6,037 bases of DNA from contig JAUYEQ010000332.1 of assembly GCA_030691295.1 (NCBI GenBank), forward strand, positions 1-6,037, read 5' to 3'. This DNA is from Bacteroidota bacterium. Its GTDB lineage: Bacteria; Bacteroidota; Bacteroidia; Bacteroidales; Prolixibacteraceae. Each line of letters opens with the position of its first letter. Position 1 is the stretch's first letter. Positions 5,762-6,037 of this stretch are shown in pieces. Below the pieces are notes generated by a model. That model saw nothing but the letters and a program-made list of their open reading frames with translations, was not told the origin of the DNA and did not search any database. Made by a program: the position numbers and the translations under genes.

Positions 5762-6037
5762 ATGAGATTACCTGAACTGCATGATGCACTAATAATTACT
5801 GAGAGGAAAATAAATGATATCACTGCTATCAAATCAAAAATTGAGTCTCAATTACATACGATGAAAGCCAAAAGTATTGTAACTGAAAATTTGATTACTT
5901 TTTCAACATTAAAATTTTATTTGCCATCTGGCAGCTTAAAGGATAGAGGCGATTCATTAAAAATCATAAAAGAAGGAACGATTGTCATCAGCAAAGAAGG
6001 AAAATCGCTTAAAATTTGCTGGTCAGTCAAGCTCGAT
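5762..6037 (+). CDS. Unrecognised protein, cut by the right edge
   Basis: An ATG at 5762 opens 92 codons with no stop before the window ends. The protein begins MRLPELHDALIITERKINDI and continues with a lysine/isoleucine-rich, probably helical stretch (about 10-36) that might form a short coiled coil. The region from about 44 is more strand-like (LITFSTLKFYLPSGS, then GTIVISKEGKSLKICWSV). I do not recognise a family. It starts 49 bases after the HTH-TM-DUF4440 gene on the same strand with its own promoter candidate. An upstream in-frame TTG (5726) exists but overlaps the -7 box, so ATG is preferred. No signal peptide is seen. Confidence 0.6.
   Translation, partial: MRLPELHDALIITERKINDITAIKSKIESQLHTMKAKSIVTENLITFSTLKFYLPSGSLKDRGDSLKIIKEGTIVISKEGKSLKICWSVKLD

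Overview
The window looks like chromosomal DNA of a Bacteroidota (Bacteroidetes) bacterium. The grounds are protein style, the lack of clear Shine-Dalgarno sites before most starts with A-rich leaders instead, and several promoter-like strings fitting the Bacteroidetes -7 element TAnnTTTG. I cannot name a genus from sequence alone.

Left part (1-3170): the first 15 codons of a leftward gene run off the left edge (1-45, minus). Its upstream region carries a Bacteroidetes-type -7 string inside a 10-bp inverted repeat. After a 227-base intergenic stretch comes a tight rightward three-gene operon, pntAA-pntAB-pntB (273-3170, gaps of 10 and 2 bases). It encodes the split form of the proton-translocating NAD(P) transhydrogenase: a soluble NAD(H)-binding dI subunit, a small membrane subunit, and a large subunit joining the rest of membrane domain dII to the NADP(H)-binding domain dIII. 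Together they couple hydride transfer between NADH and NADP+ to the proton gradient. All diagnostic motifs are intact.

Middle (3185-4135): a convergent leftward gene encodes a glycoside hydrolase family 16-like protein. It has the catalytic E-V-D-I-M-E motif, an unusually long segment ahead of that motif, and no obvious signal peptide. A 187-base divergent gap with an AT-rich palindrome separates it from a rightward GNAT-type acetyltransferase gene (4323-4806). The latter is split by a one-base frameshift near a CCCC run at 4577-4580.

Right part (4807-6037): the leader before the next gene has four copies of an AATGTCAGG-like 9-mer, three of them spaced exactly 11 bases apart. The gene that follows (4975-5712) encodes an unusual one-component regulator candidate: an N-terminal XRE/Cro HTH domain, one transmembrane segment and a C-terminal SnoaL/DUF4440-like domain predicted to be extracytoplasmic. 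The segment from Met101 also reads like the start of a free-standing exported protein. A good Bacteroidetes promoter match follows, then an unrecognised open frame (5762-6037) that runs off the right edge.

The transhydrogenase operon is ordinary. The part most worth a second look is the HTH-TM-DUF4440 gene with its phased repeat array. No rRNA, tRNA, CRISPR array or insertion sequence was seen.
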